From Leishmania donovani (lineage: Eukaryota; Euglenozoa; Kinetoplastea; Trypanosomatida; Trypanosomatidae): 64,000 bases of DNA. Position numbers and translations under genes: made by a program. Positions 8,701 to 17,830 of the stretch are shown piece after piece. The first letter of the stretch is position 1. The number at the start of each line of letters is the position of its first letter. The stretch lies in NCBI RefSeq assembly GCF_000227135.1, contig NC_018253.1:642762-706761 (forward strand). The letters are read 5' to 3'. A model generated the notes under the pieces. The model was not told the origin of the DNA, ran no database searches, and was given only the letters and a program-made list of their open reading frames with translations.

Positions 8701-11082
8701 AGCGCTGCATCGGAGTCGGCGGATGCAGAGGCGGAGGCGTACACATCCTTGCTGGAGCTGCTTGCAGGCAACACACTCGCGTGTGTCCTGGCCGGCATCA
8801 ACGAGCCAACTTTTGTGGTTTGCCAGCAACGCCTGCTCGAGGACGAGCGGGCAGCACTGCGCAAGGTTGGACTGGAGGTGCTGCTAGATCGCCTGCACCA
8901 CTCCTTGCCGACGCTGGAGAATGTCGTGTCTGATGAAGAGATGGAGGCGCATCGACGGCGTCTGCGCGATCCGCGGCAGCGCCTCTCTCTAGTGGATCTG
9001 GTGCGCATCAAGGCCCGCCCTCTCACGACGAAGCGGTCGATCCAGCTCTTTCCGCTTCTGGTGGCGGAGATCAAATGCAGCCTGGCTCAGTTCCACGCGG
9101 CAGCGCAGTCCACCAACGCCGCAGGCGAGCTGCTCATCACGGCGCAGCTCGGCATCGCGGCGGTGGAGGAGCTCATCCGCATTGTCAGCAGCGGTGGCAG
9201 CTTGCAGTCGGAGAAGACTTTGCTCAACGCCAACCGCAGCAAGCGTGTGACGGAGGCGGCCCTTGTGAAGCTGTTCGGCAACCGCAGCCGCGTCGCCGCG
9301 GTTCACGAGCTGGTCGATTTAATCTGCAATCACTGGATGCCGCTGCTGACACGCTGCGAAATGCGGCTGCGTTCTCGTGCAGAACAACCCGGCACGGACG
9401 GCGGTGCATACGACTCGACTGCTGCGTCTCGCTCGGGTGCTGAAGAGAACGTGCTGGGCTGCATGACGTGCCTCGTCACGGCACTGGCGACGATCACGCA
9501 GGTGATGGGGACGGCCTTCGCATCGACTCACTGCCTCCACCTGCTGCACACGCTCGTGTCCGCCGGCGTGTACCAGGTTTTGGAGATGCCCGGCGTCGTG
9601 TCTCGCAGCGAGGCTGGGGCGCTTCTTCGCCACAGTACTCTGTCCTCGATGATTCGCTGCTTCCCTGCGTGCTGGCAGATGACTCAGCCGTACCTTCCCT
9701 CCATGCTCTTCCTTGCAACGCACCTGAGGAACGTGACGGACGCGGAGTCGCACTATCTCTGCGCAGAGATGCTGGCAGTGCTGGAGGCTGTGATGGAGCC
9801 GCAGCTGCTGCTGGACGCCGGCAGAGCGTGTCTGCAGGGCCTCCCGTACCTTAACGGGGCTGTTGTTCCGGCATCTGAGCAGCATCAGCTGACAAACCTC
9901 GCCGCCGAGGCAGCCGCGTCTGCCAGCGAGCCCGGAAAGGCGAAGAAGGGCACCGTGCGCGTGCGACACATCCGAGCACAGGTGCACACGCATTCCTTCG
10001 CCCTTCTCTTTACCTGCTTCGAGCGCCGTGTCGAGAACATGAGCAAGGAGGAACTGCTGCACATGCGGACACTCACGGAGGGTACGACCCCTCAGCAGAA
10101 CTTCTGGCTGGCCGCTTTCCAGTCCCTCGCGAGTGCGCCGTCTGTTCCGTCGAGCGAGGCGGTGATGCCAGCGCTACAGGCCTTCACCGTCTTCTTGCTG
10201 AAGTTCAAGGCGAAGCACAGTGTTCGGCTGCTGCGCATTGTTGCGGACTGGGCCTTTGCGGAGTCGAGCGGTGGCGTGGCCGGAGCGTCGCGCAAGCACG
10301 CAGCCGGCCTCGGTGACTCCGCCAACACCGCGGCCGAAGAGGAGCACAATGGCCGCGGTCACGACGGCGCGGCGCAGTCGATCTCGCGCGTGACGCTTCA
10401 GTCCTGGATCGTCTTCTTCGCCCTCAGCAACCACCTGCTCGGTAAACTGGGCTCCATCCTCGACTTCGCCTTCCCCATCTTCCTCCCTCACGTCGTCACT
10501 GCCTTGCGCACGTACTGTGCAGCGACGGCAACGGCGTCCAAGTCGATGAGCTCGCTTGTGGCCTTGGCGCTGGAGGGCGCGCTGGAGTGCATGCGCAACA
10601 TGGCGCTTGCTCAGACGCCAGGGCCCGATCACGACTACAGCATCCAGGTCGACGTCTATTTCGCAAAGGCGGATGTCTTCCCGAGTGTGATGCCGGCGTT
10701 GGTACATCAGCTACACAACCTGCACTACCTGGAGGACAGCCAGCGCGACTACCGATTCCGCGTAGAGCACAACGTCATTCCGGCTATCCGTGCCTTCATG
10801 GCCTGCCTTGGATCCAGCAAGCTGCAGAGCAGGACCCAGGCCGAGGTGGTGCGTGCCCTGCGTCACCCCAGCCGCCACGTACGGCGCGAGGCGCTCATCT
10901 GTCTCGACGGCATCTACGCCGACGGTGGTGACGAGCTGGCGTCGCGGCTCATGGCGGAGATGCTGCCGACTGTCGTCGAGCTAACCGAGGACCGCGACGA
11001 CACTGTGGTTGAGGAGGCTCGTAAGCTCTGCAACAACCTCTCGCACATGACCGGACAGGACGTCCTCTACGCGATGAGCTAA
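2764..11082 (+). CDS. UTP10: UTP10/HEATR1-like U3 snoRNP (small-subunit processome) protein
   Basis: 2772 residues from ATG 2764; the upstream in-frame extension has no ATG and is 5' UTR-like. Residues about 89-150 match the most conserved UTP10 N-terminal block: LEHFLTLLSPHLFL, then VLEFLVRVYEVHIYDV, then FLPYHDHNIFARAL, closely paralleling the yeast/human 'FLPYHet.iF.R' segment. The whole chain reads as alpha-helical HEAT-like repeats. Near residue 2544 the WIVFFALSNHLLGKLGSIL stretch looks like the BP28CT domain, and the last 75 residues form a typical HEAT end with paired helices and DDTVVEEARKLCNNL. Low-complexity insertions occur near residues 760-812 (acidic/basic, Ser- and Gln-rich) and 1908-1951 (Arg/Gln then Asp/Glu). 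In yeast Utp10 is a t-UTP component needed for pre-rRNA transcription and 18S processing in the nucleolus. The length is larger than yeast Utp10 (about 1770) and human HEATR1 (about 2140), as expected from the insertions. Confidence 0.88.
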   Translation: MTSQLASQLQRLQQRPDGSQHRLAKSFLFSTQDAQSFSREQIHQLALNGLQALTAMDNRFHPFIQDLFDVKRVRQERSMLTTTEDSTLRVRLEHFLTLLSPHLFLTAAQQVLEFLVRVYEVHIYDVASVLRAFLPYHDHNIFARALLLLDLRDTGFDFLATNQLRGAPLLREHLVLACAESRKAARLVCLTVAMPFRYEIRHHAANALFASVVTQLTTHKDAEALWRTFLPFVLELLSGAVSGAEAGTEESKRARQSDNARGGSSRVSTESVATALVVLAAWSAHVRFSKAMLITMLKPIFRYTTAAAFAATGEGHHGAGVSYLPVRDLLALLEIVLATQHHALSDVSVAPLLQTLLTLPWRTLASQLPFAETTMMVAGPNGAPTTSPRHSALLATLLQTALERLSSVSEARLLPSEVVEFLTCAAEDLPLSNYMVTRYLRVLMTAEAGASPAGAVADTPARAAEGASNQSLYYRLAAALERRYAIVFDGVLSEVLLHPETTAAATAFLARHFRGTRYGMVEVGSTLSGATETLPLFACLLHPVPEVRALAAKTLQGMPTAQLISDASTASGSGQSLVDLLAHVISYERNCTAAEAFVATAAAVMERLAARWSSEKSMGRDELGCRAACQLVRSVYSMVLAWSPSVASAAPASVAARAEAQRRVVLPLVTTLLRPALLTWTRGASAMTSAAQDFRTSVLYHATLLYAQWAGTPSAAMQTPGEDVALAAQVASGLVATLEAGCGGPDALAPLFRARSASDKEQDKKTARNGSSGKRERQRVGRRCIASAESDSDDSKEQQQSQAGSSGRNGCIVTGARIAWFTDLIQCDALLDSIRTEAQRRLPDAFAAARTAAREAATDLSSAASCEVEVAVALAAALLPAIGTEVPANVLETVSAVVIFLHGGNAANDAAASETAMASSATSAAADGGYLYVVYATFLDNGSERRVAQVGRGTVDAATAAREQLYEAPLVARVGAVLRAALTRVLARAATAAAASVSSWAPLVLQLCQGLGFVGAALPSIAAQPDVLAPAYLELISSMTAVATTAEVTSAAAALRQVDWYALVADAVFSSAEQSEVNDAPYAKPMTLAALALVLFLPLRAPSTQRLAQLRALQDAVVTAGAQHGSTRGGANGLTGEQVIVASAMQLQQGTSSSTSTSACTVTALSCLIECMAVEERKYQLTPSAAALVCSLLNMQNGTDGGAQAYVVPVGWAHRVVRYFFRSHNSHGGERARAGSSAAAAAVLSPAEITPQQVCLIEAMLPRVEGILTSIENVDASSPSSSTRTVTADAADLVDAVCSRLRLWGSASAKEDAVTGNASVRLVELLLKHPYVHVHHGGGARPVYRYALAALAVGLSYGLEDRQSTQSTVFKSRKSASTAASRKGEYALSAEYQRLVAARLQPVVLHAIDVIGTDVALACMGTLGGYEYFFLPLVASVESATASAGGHSLVTSKAKTAHGWPSQAMSTGRETASEAVAVLLKRVHEMLETLAPSTAAAADETPSAKHNGVTERAAEGEDGAASAASAPEARWRPPASAAVANPLTFEDARRVLRLPSVCAAAAGGTGKWPLGALSHESLRLLRTLLRVLPTVAMDEEEDGESIFALVMECVELYPLQGMEVLLRHAASSAVSDDVAMLPRVQQLRLGARGSLQVEGVLRFVEALVHVCTDQTRLLSEKVTDGAHRIKSLLLREMMVLMARLLVDDLREDDGAEKYEEASAASLRRSEVATDATEWRQSELHFHVDTIAGLLRATEPLLKVPTATAAAAVTARTSVAESSTCLHIPLVSLLIKLEPFDHTEALGFRSAREVCQEILSSFDVRTQVECLGQLMRLVADPAAQLSSGANAGEDGEEQQRVQHLFRRMVKPNQVINRQEAIMHLVNLTVKSDLFLEPFLALQRHARSSQPSRAAERRRRQQQQQRGERSTGADKADGKESDADEEAEEQAEGAPQREDGGCMGLLVSALELFAHYHDLHETTRSSAASESADAEAEAYTSLLELLAGNTLACVLAGINEPTFVVCQQRLLEDERAALRKVGLEVLLDRLHHSLPTLENVVSDEEMEAHRRRLRDPRQRLSLVDLVRIKARPLTTKRSIQLFPLLVAEIKCSLAQFHAAAQSTNAAGELLITAQLGIAAVEELIRIVSSGGSLQSEKTLLNANRSKRVTEAALVKLFGNRSRVAAVHELVDLICNHWMPLLTRCEMRLRSRAEQPGTDGGAYDSTAASRSGAEENVLGCMTCLVTALATITQVMGTAFASTHCLHLLHTLVSAGVYQVLEMPGVVSRSEAGALLRHSTLSSMIRCFPACWQMTQPYLPSMLFLATHLRNVTDAESHYLCAEMLAVLEAVMEPQLLLDAGRACLQGLPYLNGAVVPASEQHQLTNLAAEAAASASEPGKAKKGTVRVRHIRAQVHTHSFALLFTCFERRVENMSKEELLHMRTLTEGTTPQQNFWLAAFQSLASAPSVPSSEAVMPALQAFTVFLLKFKAKHSVRLLRIVADWAFAESSGGVAGASRKHAAGLGDSANTAAEEEHNGRGHDGAAQSISRVTLQSWIVFFALSNHLLGKLGSILDFAFPIFLPHVVTALRTYCAATATASKSMSSLVALALEGALECMRNMALAQTPGPDHDYSIQVDVYFAKADVFPSVMPALVHQLHNLHYLEDSQRDYRFRVEHNVIPAIRAFMACLGSSKLQSRTQAEVVRALRHPSRHVRREALICLDGIYADGGDELASRLMAEMLPTVVELTEDRDDTVVEEARKLCNNLSHMTGQDVLYAMS

Positions 11083-11927
11083 CCGTCTGTTGAGTGCCGC
11101 TAAACCAGCTGCACATCCACGTCACTGCGCCGGCCTCTTACCCTTCCCCTCTCCCCCCCCCCACACCCCGCATCGGCACTCGCTTGACTCTCCGTAAAGC
11201 ATCCTTCGCTCCTTCTTGTCTCTCATCGCTGGTGAGTGCGCGGTGTAACATAAGTGTGAACTCGTCTAAGTGTTAAGTAGCTTCTCTTGTGTGCGTACGC
11301 TGAACATGTCTGTCTCGCTCCACGGCCCATGAGGCCGTAACAAGCACGTATGCATATACATTCAGATATATATAGGCACGCTGAGAGACACCGCTGTGCA
11401 CTACCGCAGAGTGTCGCACCGACGCCTGCGCGCGCATATGCGTGCGCCTGTGCGCGCGAGGCGCCTGCTTGCATCGAGTCGTGTCGTCGTTTCTCGCTAT
11501 GTCGGTACCATGAATGCGCTCGCAATCTACGGGAAAGACGTGCCATGGCCGACGGGTGCCTCTCCTCGCCGTGGTGTGTGGAAAGCTGTGCCGCCTCTCC
11601 GTTTCCAGCGTCATCATCACTCCGCCCACAACACCGCTGCTGCCCCTTCCTGTACGTTTGCACACATTCTTGCCCGACAGCCGCCAGCCAGGACGGATTC
11701 TCTTCCTCTTCCTCCTCTGCAGTTGACAGCCGCACTCGTGTAATCGCGCTATCGACTTTCTCCGTTTTTTTCTCCTGTTTTACGTTGAGTGCTTTGGCCG
11801 ATGCTTCTTGTCTCCCACGCACTCCCTCCTCATTCGTGTGCGCGTGTCTCTCTGTATTCGATGGCTTTGCTAAGCCGTGCCATCGACACTCAAGCCGCCT
11901 CTTGCCATTACTCTCTCCTTTTGCGCC
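11083..11927. other. Spacer between UTP10 and the alkyltransferase gene
   Basis: Gene-free, about 0.85 kb. A run of C near 11150-11160 and several C/T tracts are present; the best acceptor candidate precedes the alkyltransferase. Open frames on both strands are low-complexity and were not accepted. Confidence 0.6.
11757..11789 (+). promoter_or_regulatory. Candidate spliced-leader acceptor for the alkyltransferase gene
   Basis: A T-rich pyrimidine tract (about 11757-11781) is followed by the first AG at 11788-11789, some 140 bases before the ATG at 11928. Confidence 0.5.
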
Positions 11928-12782
11928 ATGACAGCTCAGGCGAAGCTCGCAAGACGCGCACCCAAGGCGGTGGCTGCAAGCAAGAAGGCGCCCAAGGAAG
12001 CGCCGTCTTTGCCCAAGTCCACTTCCGCCTCGCCGGGGCAGCGTGCCCAGGCTGCCTCAGCGCCTCTGCAGAGCGCTGAGTCTGTGCAGGTGTACCTGCG
12101 CACCGTCCCCACCCCGCTGGGGCCGTTTTCGCTTTACGTGGATGCTGATGGCGCCGTCCGCTTCTGCCACTGGCGGCGCAGCGCGCCTGGTGACGCCGCC
12201 GCGCTTTGCGCCGAGGCGCAGGAGGTGTGCGCCACAATGCAATCCCGCTGGTACAAGCGCACGCCCGTGACGGTGGCGGGTGTGTGGGCCGATGGCGCTG
12301 ACGGGGCGTCGGGGCTGCCTGGAGAACGCGCAGTGACGCTCATGAGGAATTATTTCAATCCTTCCACGGCGAAGGCTGGCCGACCAGAAGAATTGGAGCG
12401 CCTCCTGCTGCAGGTGCCGATCATTTATCCGCCTACCTCCGCCTTCATGGCGCAGACGTGGGCGACGCTGCGCCACACTGTTCCCTCCGGCAAGACCATC
12501 TCCTATAAGGGTCTGGGGGTCCGTGTGAATAAGGCACTGAATCTGCCTGCCTCGGCTGCAGTGGCGCCACGCGCCATTGGTGTGGCCATGGGGGCCAACC
12601 CCATACCCGTCATTGTGCCCTGCCATCGTGTCTTATCGTCGACGAACTCGCTATGCGGGTACGGGCTCGGGCTGCGTTTCAAGGTTTGGCTACTACGACA
12701 CGAGCAGGCGGGTGTTGCGGCCAACAAGCTGCGCGTAGGCGAAGAGGAGACTGCTGTGAGCACTGCGGCTTCGCGCCGTTGA
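11928..12782 (+). CDS. MGMT: O6-alkylguanine-DNA alkyltransferase (methylated-DNA-protein-cysteine methyltransferase)
   Basis: 284 residues from ATG 11928. The C-terminal third is a clear MGMT/Ogt domain: SGKTISYKGLG, then PRAIGVAMGANPIPVIVPCH with the acceptor cysteine at residue 232 in PCHR, and the trailing GYGLGL...VWLLRHE. The arginine of PRAIG corresponds to the arginine finger, and the Asn of GANP to the conserved Asn. The enzyme repairs O6-alkylguanine by irreversible transfer of the alkyl group to its own cysteine. The N-terminal 45 residues are Lys/Ala/Pro-rich and basic and could be a nuclear-targeting extension (inference). The N-terminal alkyltransferase subdomain (about residues 60-165) is diverged. 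Human MGMT has 207 residues; the excess is mostly the N-terminal tail and a short insertion before PRAIG. All catalytic residues I can check are present, so it is probably active. Confidence 0.93.
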   Translation: MTAQAKLARRAPKAVAASKKAPKEAPSLPKSTSASPGQRAQAASAPLQSAESVQVYLRTVPTPLGPFSLYVDADGAVRFCHWRRSAPGDAAALCAEAQEVCATMQSRWYKRTPVTVAGVWADGADGASGLPGERAVTLMRNYFNPSTAKAGRPEELERLLLQVPIIYPPTSAFMAQTWATLRHTVPSGKTISYKGLGVRVNKALNLPASAAVAPRAIGVAMGANPIPVIVPCHRVLSSTNSLCGYGLGLRFKVWLLRHEQAGVAANKLRVGEEETAVSTAASRR

Positions 12783-14823
12783 TGACTGCAAAGACTTACG
12801 CGGGGGCAGACAGTTCCAGTGGCCCCCGTCCCCCTTCCCCAACCCGAGACTTTCCAGTGCTTCGCCAAAACTATCGGTCTCTCTAGCCCGCGAAAGGGCG
12901 CATAAGCGTCGGTGTCTTCAGCGCACTAGACGAATTCAGCACACGCGCACACGCACACACATACGTCACCACATATACACCCCACACATCCCGCTCCTGT
13001 CCCTTCTACATCTGTCTGCTTACGTCTCCTGCATCGCGACTTTCCTGACCACCTCTGGTCTTCGCTCTGCTACTGTGTGCAACCACCACCGTCTCTCGAT
13101 TATCACCGGGGGCGCCTTTTATTGTTCGGCGTTGAGGACAGTCTCTCCCGTCTTTCCTTTTCATCGTCGTTTCTGCGCGTGTGGAGAGGCGTCACACCCC
13201 GTGGTGACAGGACCCGCGCCAAGTGCGCCCCCAGTTGTGCGACGCCTTCACCGCTACGCCGTATCCTTGCTGATTTGTTTCTCACACGCGCATGCTCAGG
13301 TCTCTCTTATTTTTTTTTTCTCTCTGCGAGCTTGCTCAGCCACCCCGCACACCGCGACTCCCCACCACCTCATGCTGAATGGCATTGCTCGTGCTGTGCT
13401 CGTCAGCGCGACTGTGTTTGGTGAGCTGAAGGGGCATGATGGTGTGCTGTGCCCGATTTATATGCTCGAAAGAGAAGGGCGCTGTCTCTTACCCCTCGTA
13501 TGTGGCCGCATGGGCAAGCACAGAGAGAGAGTCGCCAGTCTCCAGAGATGATTGCGACCAAGAGTGCACACCAATTAGGTGGAAACAACCATACAACTCC
13601 AACCCGGCATCATAGCAAGAGAAGCGGAGCACAAGAATATCAACGCCGCCCGCACACACGCGCGCATGTGTGCGCCGATGTGCTACACGATCAGTGACCG
13701 CCTTCCACTTGGAGGTGGGCTCAAGGAGGGTTAGAAGGATGGAGGGCCAACAAGGCGCCCACGACTCGTGAGGGGATGAGAGGTTGGAGGGCAGGTCTTC
13801 AGGCGTCAATGCATGCATTCGCGCTTCACCGTTTTCTGAAAAAATCCTCTTTCCGCTAACGACGGGCAGCCACGCATCTCGCAGTGCGTGACATCACAGG
13901 GTCCAAGTGCCCCCACACTCTGCGTCGGGGGAGGCCAGGTAGCTCCCCCTCCCCCGTCACCCCTCCCTCCATCCCTGCCCATGCCGAACCACTTCTGGTG
14001 GTGGCAGGGCCAGGTGGCTACGACGTTGGGGTGGGGGAGACAGAGCGATGCACCGCCACTGATGTCGGCGGTGAGGCCGTGGATGGCACCGCGTTGGAGC
14101 CACCTGCGAAGCGAATGGCGTGCGTGTGGTGTCTGGGTGAGAGGCCGTGCTCTCAGATGGCTGGGCCAGCGCATGGCTGCAGCGCGTGCGTCTACGGCTG
14201 CTCGGCACCGTGCGATGGGTGCCGGTGGGGCAGGTCTGCAGGGGGTAGAGCGCCGTTTGGGTTCATGCTGTATGACAGAGAGCGGCTACGTGGAAGAACG
14301 AAAAAAGCGGCGCACCACCATCACCGTCTCGCCCTCCTCCCCCTCTCTTCGTCGTCTCTTCTCTGCTCACCCCGTGGCAGCGGTGGCAACGCAATATCAA
14401 CGTGCCACCTCAGCTGCGCTACTCTTACCGCTTGCTGCGTTGTCTCACTCGCATCTCCTCTGCCTCCCCGCCTCCGCTTCTGCTCCGCGCACTTCGCGTC
14501 TTTATGTCTGTGTATCTTCTGTGTTGCGATGCCAGTGCACGTCTCCGCCCTCCTATTGGCTGTGACGGCGCGTTGGCGCCTGGCTGAGCCCGTTGCCCGA
14601 GGCCTCCCCGTGTGCACTGCACTGCAAAGCCCTGCTCATTCCCCGCTCCTCTCCAAGTAGCGCGGGTCTCGCAGGGAGACACGACGCGCAAAGACGTAGG
14701 AGGGGGAGGTGCTCGCTCAACAAAACGAGCTGACCGCGTACAACTGCTTTCACCTCGCCCGCCACCCTTCCTGCTGGGGCACGCACGCCTGTTGTGCCCG
14801 AGTAAGAGAGAGCGCTTATCGAG
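12783..14823. other. 2-kb spacer carrying a dispersed repeat copy
   Basis: No supported gene. It contains a CA-rich stretch (about 12940-12990), C/T tracts with a T run near 13310-13320, and a dispersed repeat at 13864-14354. The remainder (14355-14823) is C/T-rich and probably supplies the 5' end of the zinc-finger mRNA; AG at 14801-14802 after a C/T stretch is one candidate acceptor. Long open frames crossing the repeat recur wherever the repeat occurs and are not genes. Confidence 0.6.
13864..14354 (+). repeat. Dispersed repeat copy 1 (SIDER-like retroposon candidate)
   Basis: The core is 13876-14297 (422 bp) from ATCTCGCAGTGCGTGACATC to TACGTGGAAGA. It is shared almost base for base with the copies at 38175, 44281 and 60010. 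This copy also shares 12 bp on its left (GGGCAGCCACGC) with copy 2, and 57 bp on its right, including a short A-rich piece, with copy 3. The size, spacer location and + orientation in several 3' UTR-like positions fit the SIDER class of short degenerate retroposons described in Leishmania. I could not compare it with the SIDER consensus, so the family name is inference. Confidence 0.8.
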
Positions 14824-16659
14824 ATGCCTCAGCCTGGTGCCAGCCACAGCAGATCCACTATTGGGGCAGCGGTCGGCTTCACTGTGCATCTGGTTTGCCC
14901 CCACTGTGCCAAGGAGTTCACCGGCAATTCCAGCACGAGCGGCGTGCGCAGCAACTACCGACGCCACCTTCTCACCCACACTGGCGAGCGGCCCTTCCCA
15001 TGCTCATATTGCCACCAACGCTTTACCACGAAGCCAAACCTCCGCCGGCATGTGCGGCTGGTTCACCCGCTCCAGGCGACCCCGTCTACCCAGGTACGCC
15101 ACCCAGACGGCAGAGAGGCCGCAGAAGATGTGGCGGCAGCCGCACCCCCACCGCTGCCGGAGATGCACCTGCCTCCCGCCACCACGGCGAATGTAGCACC
15201 GCCTGCCTCCGCCCGAAGTACAGCAGCAACAGCCAACGTAAAACCTGGCCCGTCCTGCCCGCTGCTGCTGCCTCGGCGAGCGGACCCTGCCGCCTTCACC
15301 TGTGAGGACTGCGAGTTGGAGATCTGCAGTCGCGCCAAGCTGCGTCGGCACAGGCGATACTACTGCCCCTTTCGCGAAAACATCTTCGCCGACCCGGTGA
15401 AGGACGCCGTGGACCTGTATTGGACGCAGCAACAACAGCGGGGACACCGACAACGCTATGTCAGTGTTAGCAGCAGCGGCGACAGCGATGAAGTTGACCT
15501 CGCCGAAGAGGACACGCACAACGGTGGTGGTGATCTCACCTCGTCAGTGGATGAGCGCTTCAGGCGACGTAGTCGCACGACAAGTGTGCCACTAGCACTG
15601 ACAGAGGGGGAGCGGCATTATCTATCTCACGTCGCGGAACGAAGTGGGCTGAAGTTTGTCGAGGACGCTTACGCCAGCGACGTAAGCGCCGACGACGGCA
15701 TCCACGGCGGCATGTTCTCCGACACCTCTTCGTCGTCCACGTCGAGTCGATCCCCTTATCGGGCGACGGTGGCGCCACTGGTCCAGCGGCATCCGCGCAG
15801 TCCCGCAAGGGTACGTTATGCTTTGCCGTCACCGAAACACACCCCGCTGCACGGCCCCCTCGCGTCCCCATCTCCCTCTCCCAACGGGCGGGTGCTGCGC
15901 AGCTCACAGACTACTGCTTCTGCGTCTTTGCTTGCTTTGCCAAACACGTCTCCCCTGATCCGCCACGCCGGTGGCGTCGATCGCCTCTTGAACGTGGACA
16001 GCGGTACCCCAAAAAGCGAGAGCACCGCGGCAGAGGACGCAAAGGACGACGATGAGGATGATATGATTGGTGCGTGGCGACCGGAGGATCTTCGGCATCT
16101 GCATCACCACCGACGGGGCAGCGGGCACCGGCGCGAGCGCCACATTCTGCAGAAGCGGCTGCGTGCGCAGGAGGGGGCGTTGATGGCGTTGGCCACCGAT
16201 TCGCTACACCGACAACCACGCAAGCTGCGTGTCGCTCGTGCAGGCGCAGCGCCGTGCGGCAGCGACGCAGCGGTGGGAGAGGCGGAGGCGAAGCGCCTCC
16301 ACGTAACTCCGTGTGCTGATGGCGCGCACCCCAGTACCTCCACAGCTGCGGCAGCCTATGCGTACATGGGGCCTTCACAGTCGCTGCTCACTCCGCAGGT
16401 GGTAGCTCAGGCGGAGAGCTTGCTTGTCCTTAATTGGCGCCGTCCGCGGCGCGGAAAGGACGGTGCTGCGAACGCGTTTGTATGCCCATACTGCGCTGAC
16501 TACACAACGCTGGCCAGCCAGCGTGGGTTGCGGGCACATGCGATGCGGATGCATGCCGAGGAGGTGGCCAAGGCTCGCGCGCGCGTTGTGGAGGCGGAGG
16601 CGGCACCGGTAGAGGAAGGTCTCGGACACGAGTCAGGAGAAGGCAAGACGTTGCCTTGA
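14824..16659 (+). CDS. C2H2 zinc-finger protein of unknown target
   Basis: 611 residues. Two adjacent N-terminal fingers: Cys25-Cys28-His48-His52, with an unusually long 19-residue Cys-to-His spacer (12 is usual), joined by a classical TGERP linker to Cys60-Cys63-His76-His81. A third Cys pair at 160/163 followed by RRHRRYYC suggests a CCHC-like finger. A fourth, CPYC at 554-557 followed by HAMRMH, lies near the C-terminus. The middle (about 190-540) is Ser/Arg/Ala-rich and disordered, with acidic patches. The TGERP linker is typical of sequence-specific nucleic-acid binding fingers, so DNA or RNA binding is likely. C2H2 proteins are few in kinetoplastids and I do not recognise this one. The gene follows a dispersed repeat and precedes a very long spacer. 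Confidence 0.85.
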   Translation: MPQPGASHSRSTIGAAVGFTVHLVCPHCAKEFTGNSSTSGVRSNYRRHLLTHTGERPFPCSYCHQRFTTKPNLRRHVRLVHPLQATPSTQVRHPDGREAAEDVAAAAPPPLPEMHLPPATTANVAPPASARSTAATANVKPGPSCPLLLPRRADPAAFTCEDCELEICSRAKLRRHRRYYCPFRENIFADPVKDAVDLYWTQQQQRGHRQRYVSVSSSGDSDEVDLAEEDTHNGGGDLTSSVDERFRRRSRTTSVPLALTEGERHYLSHVAERSGLKFVEDAYASDVSADDGIHGGMFSDTSSSSTSSRSPYRATVAPLVQRHPRSPARVRYALPSPKHTPLHGPLASPSPSPNGRVLRSSQTTASASLLALPNTSPLIRHAGGVDRLLNVDSGTPKSESTAAEDAKDDDEDDMIGAWRPEDLRHLHHHRRGSGHRRERHILQKRLRAQEGALMALATDSLHRQPRKLRVARAGAAPCGSDAAVGEAEAKRLHVTPCADGAHPSTSTAAAAYAYMGPSQSLLTPQVVAQAESLLVLNWRRPRRGKDGAANAFVCPYCADYTTLASQRGLRAHAMRMHAEEVAKARARVVEAEAAPVEEGLGHESGEGKTLP

Positions 16660-17439
16660 GTGATAAACACAATCCTAGTGGCGCGCGCTTAGGGGAGACT
16701 AGAGACTGTGCCCATCGGTACTTGCACTGTGCTTGCTTTTCAAAGCAGGAAAGGTGCTGCTGGGGTCCGTGGGCACGGGTGTCTGCGCTCGTTCCCCACC
16801 CGCATACACGCTTTAATCGTTTAAGCACTGGCGGGGGTGCCGCCCTCCGCAGGTTTTGAGCCGCGCTCTGCTGACGGGGTCAGCGAGGGGGCACCCGAAA
16901 GGTGACGAAACAAGAACGAATGCTTTGAAAAGCGGAGAAGCAGGCGCTGCGCTGTGTAACATCCCGAGAACCCCCTGAACGTTGCTGACGTGCTCAATCA
17001 ACGGCGCGCCGCCCAGAAAGGAAAGTGAGAAAGGGAGGGAGAGCACACACGGAAAGCACACGCTGGTAAGCGCGGCGAGGTGCCACCGCGCGCTTCATAT
17101 CGGTCCTTTCCTTCTAGATGCTTCGACGCAGGTCTTGCGCGCGCTCACCGACACGTTTGTTTCTCCTTCATGCCAAAACTCGTGCTACCCCTCTTCCCCT
17201 TCCTCCCTCTCCTCATTTTCCACCGCATCTCCTCTCCCGCAGCTGGTCAGTGGGAATCCGCTCCATCCCCACTGCACTCCAAAGGCCGTGGCTGCGTCGG
17301 AATCGTCTCCAGAGAGCGAATGGGGTGGTGCTTCGTCCATCTTGGGAGGGGGCTGCGCACACATCCACTTCCATCTCTCCCTTACAGGGTCTTCTGTTGT
17401 GCTCTTGGATCTCTCCGCTCTTCCCTTCCCCATGAGGAT

Positions 17440-17655
17440 GGGGGACATTTCAGCGTGGCATCTTGGTCCACCGCCCCCTCTGTGTTGGGGGAGGCCGACC
17501 AGCCCATCCCTCTGTCCCTGCCCATGCCGATCCTCTTCTGGTGGTGGCAGTGCCAGGTGCCTCCAACGTAGAGGTGACCAGAGCGATGCGCCGCCACTGA
17601 TGTCGGCGGTCAGGTCCTGGATCGGCTCTGTGTTTGCGCCAGCTGCGACAGTGGA
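17440..17655 (+). repeat. Degenerate copy of the dispersed repeat
   Basis: Shares ordered blocks with the high-identity copies: GGGGGAGGCC, CCCTGCCCATGCCGA, TTCTGGTGGTGGCAG, CCAGGTG and GCCACTGATGTCGGCGGT. Substitutions and small indels separate them. Orientation is the same as the other copies. Its decay contrasts with the about 99% identity of the others, implying an older insertion. Confidence 0.7.
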
Positions 17656-17830
17656 CAAGCCTGTGCCACCCATATGATTAGGCAATGTGTCGACGTGACT
17701 CGAGCGTCTCCTCACCTGGCTCTCACACTGCCCACTAGTGGTGGTGGGGGTCTGCGCCACCGCGAAGTGGATGCACATCAGGTGGCAACCGTCACAACGG
17801 GGGAGCGGCTGGGAGGAGCCTACTAATCAG

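Noticed and set aside
13775..13838. C-box-like GGGATGAG and CTGA spaced about 60 bases, as a possible snoRNA
   Set aside because: Two mismatches or a shifted C box, no second box pair, and no rRNA complementarity that I recognise.
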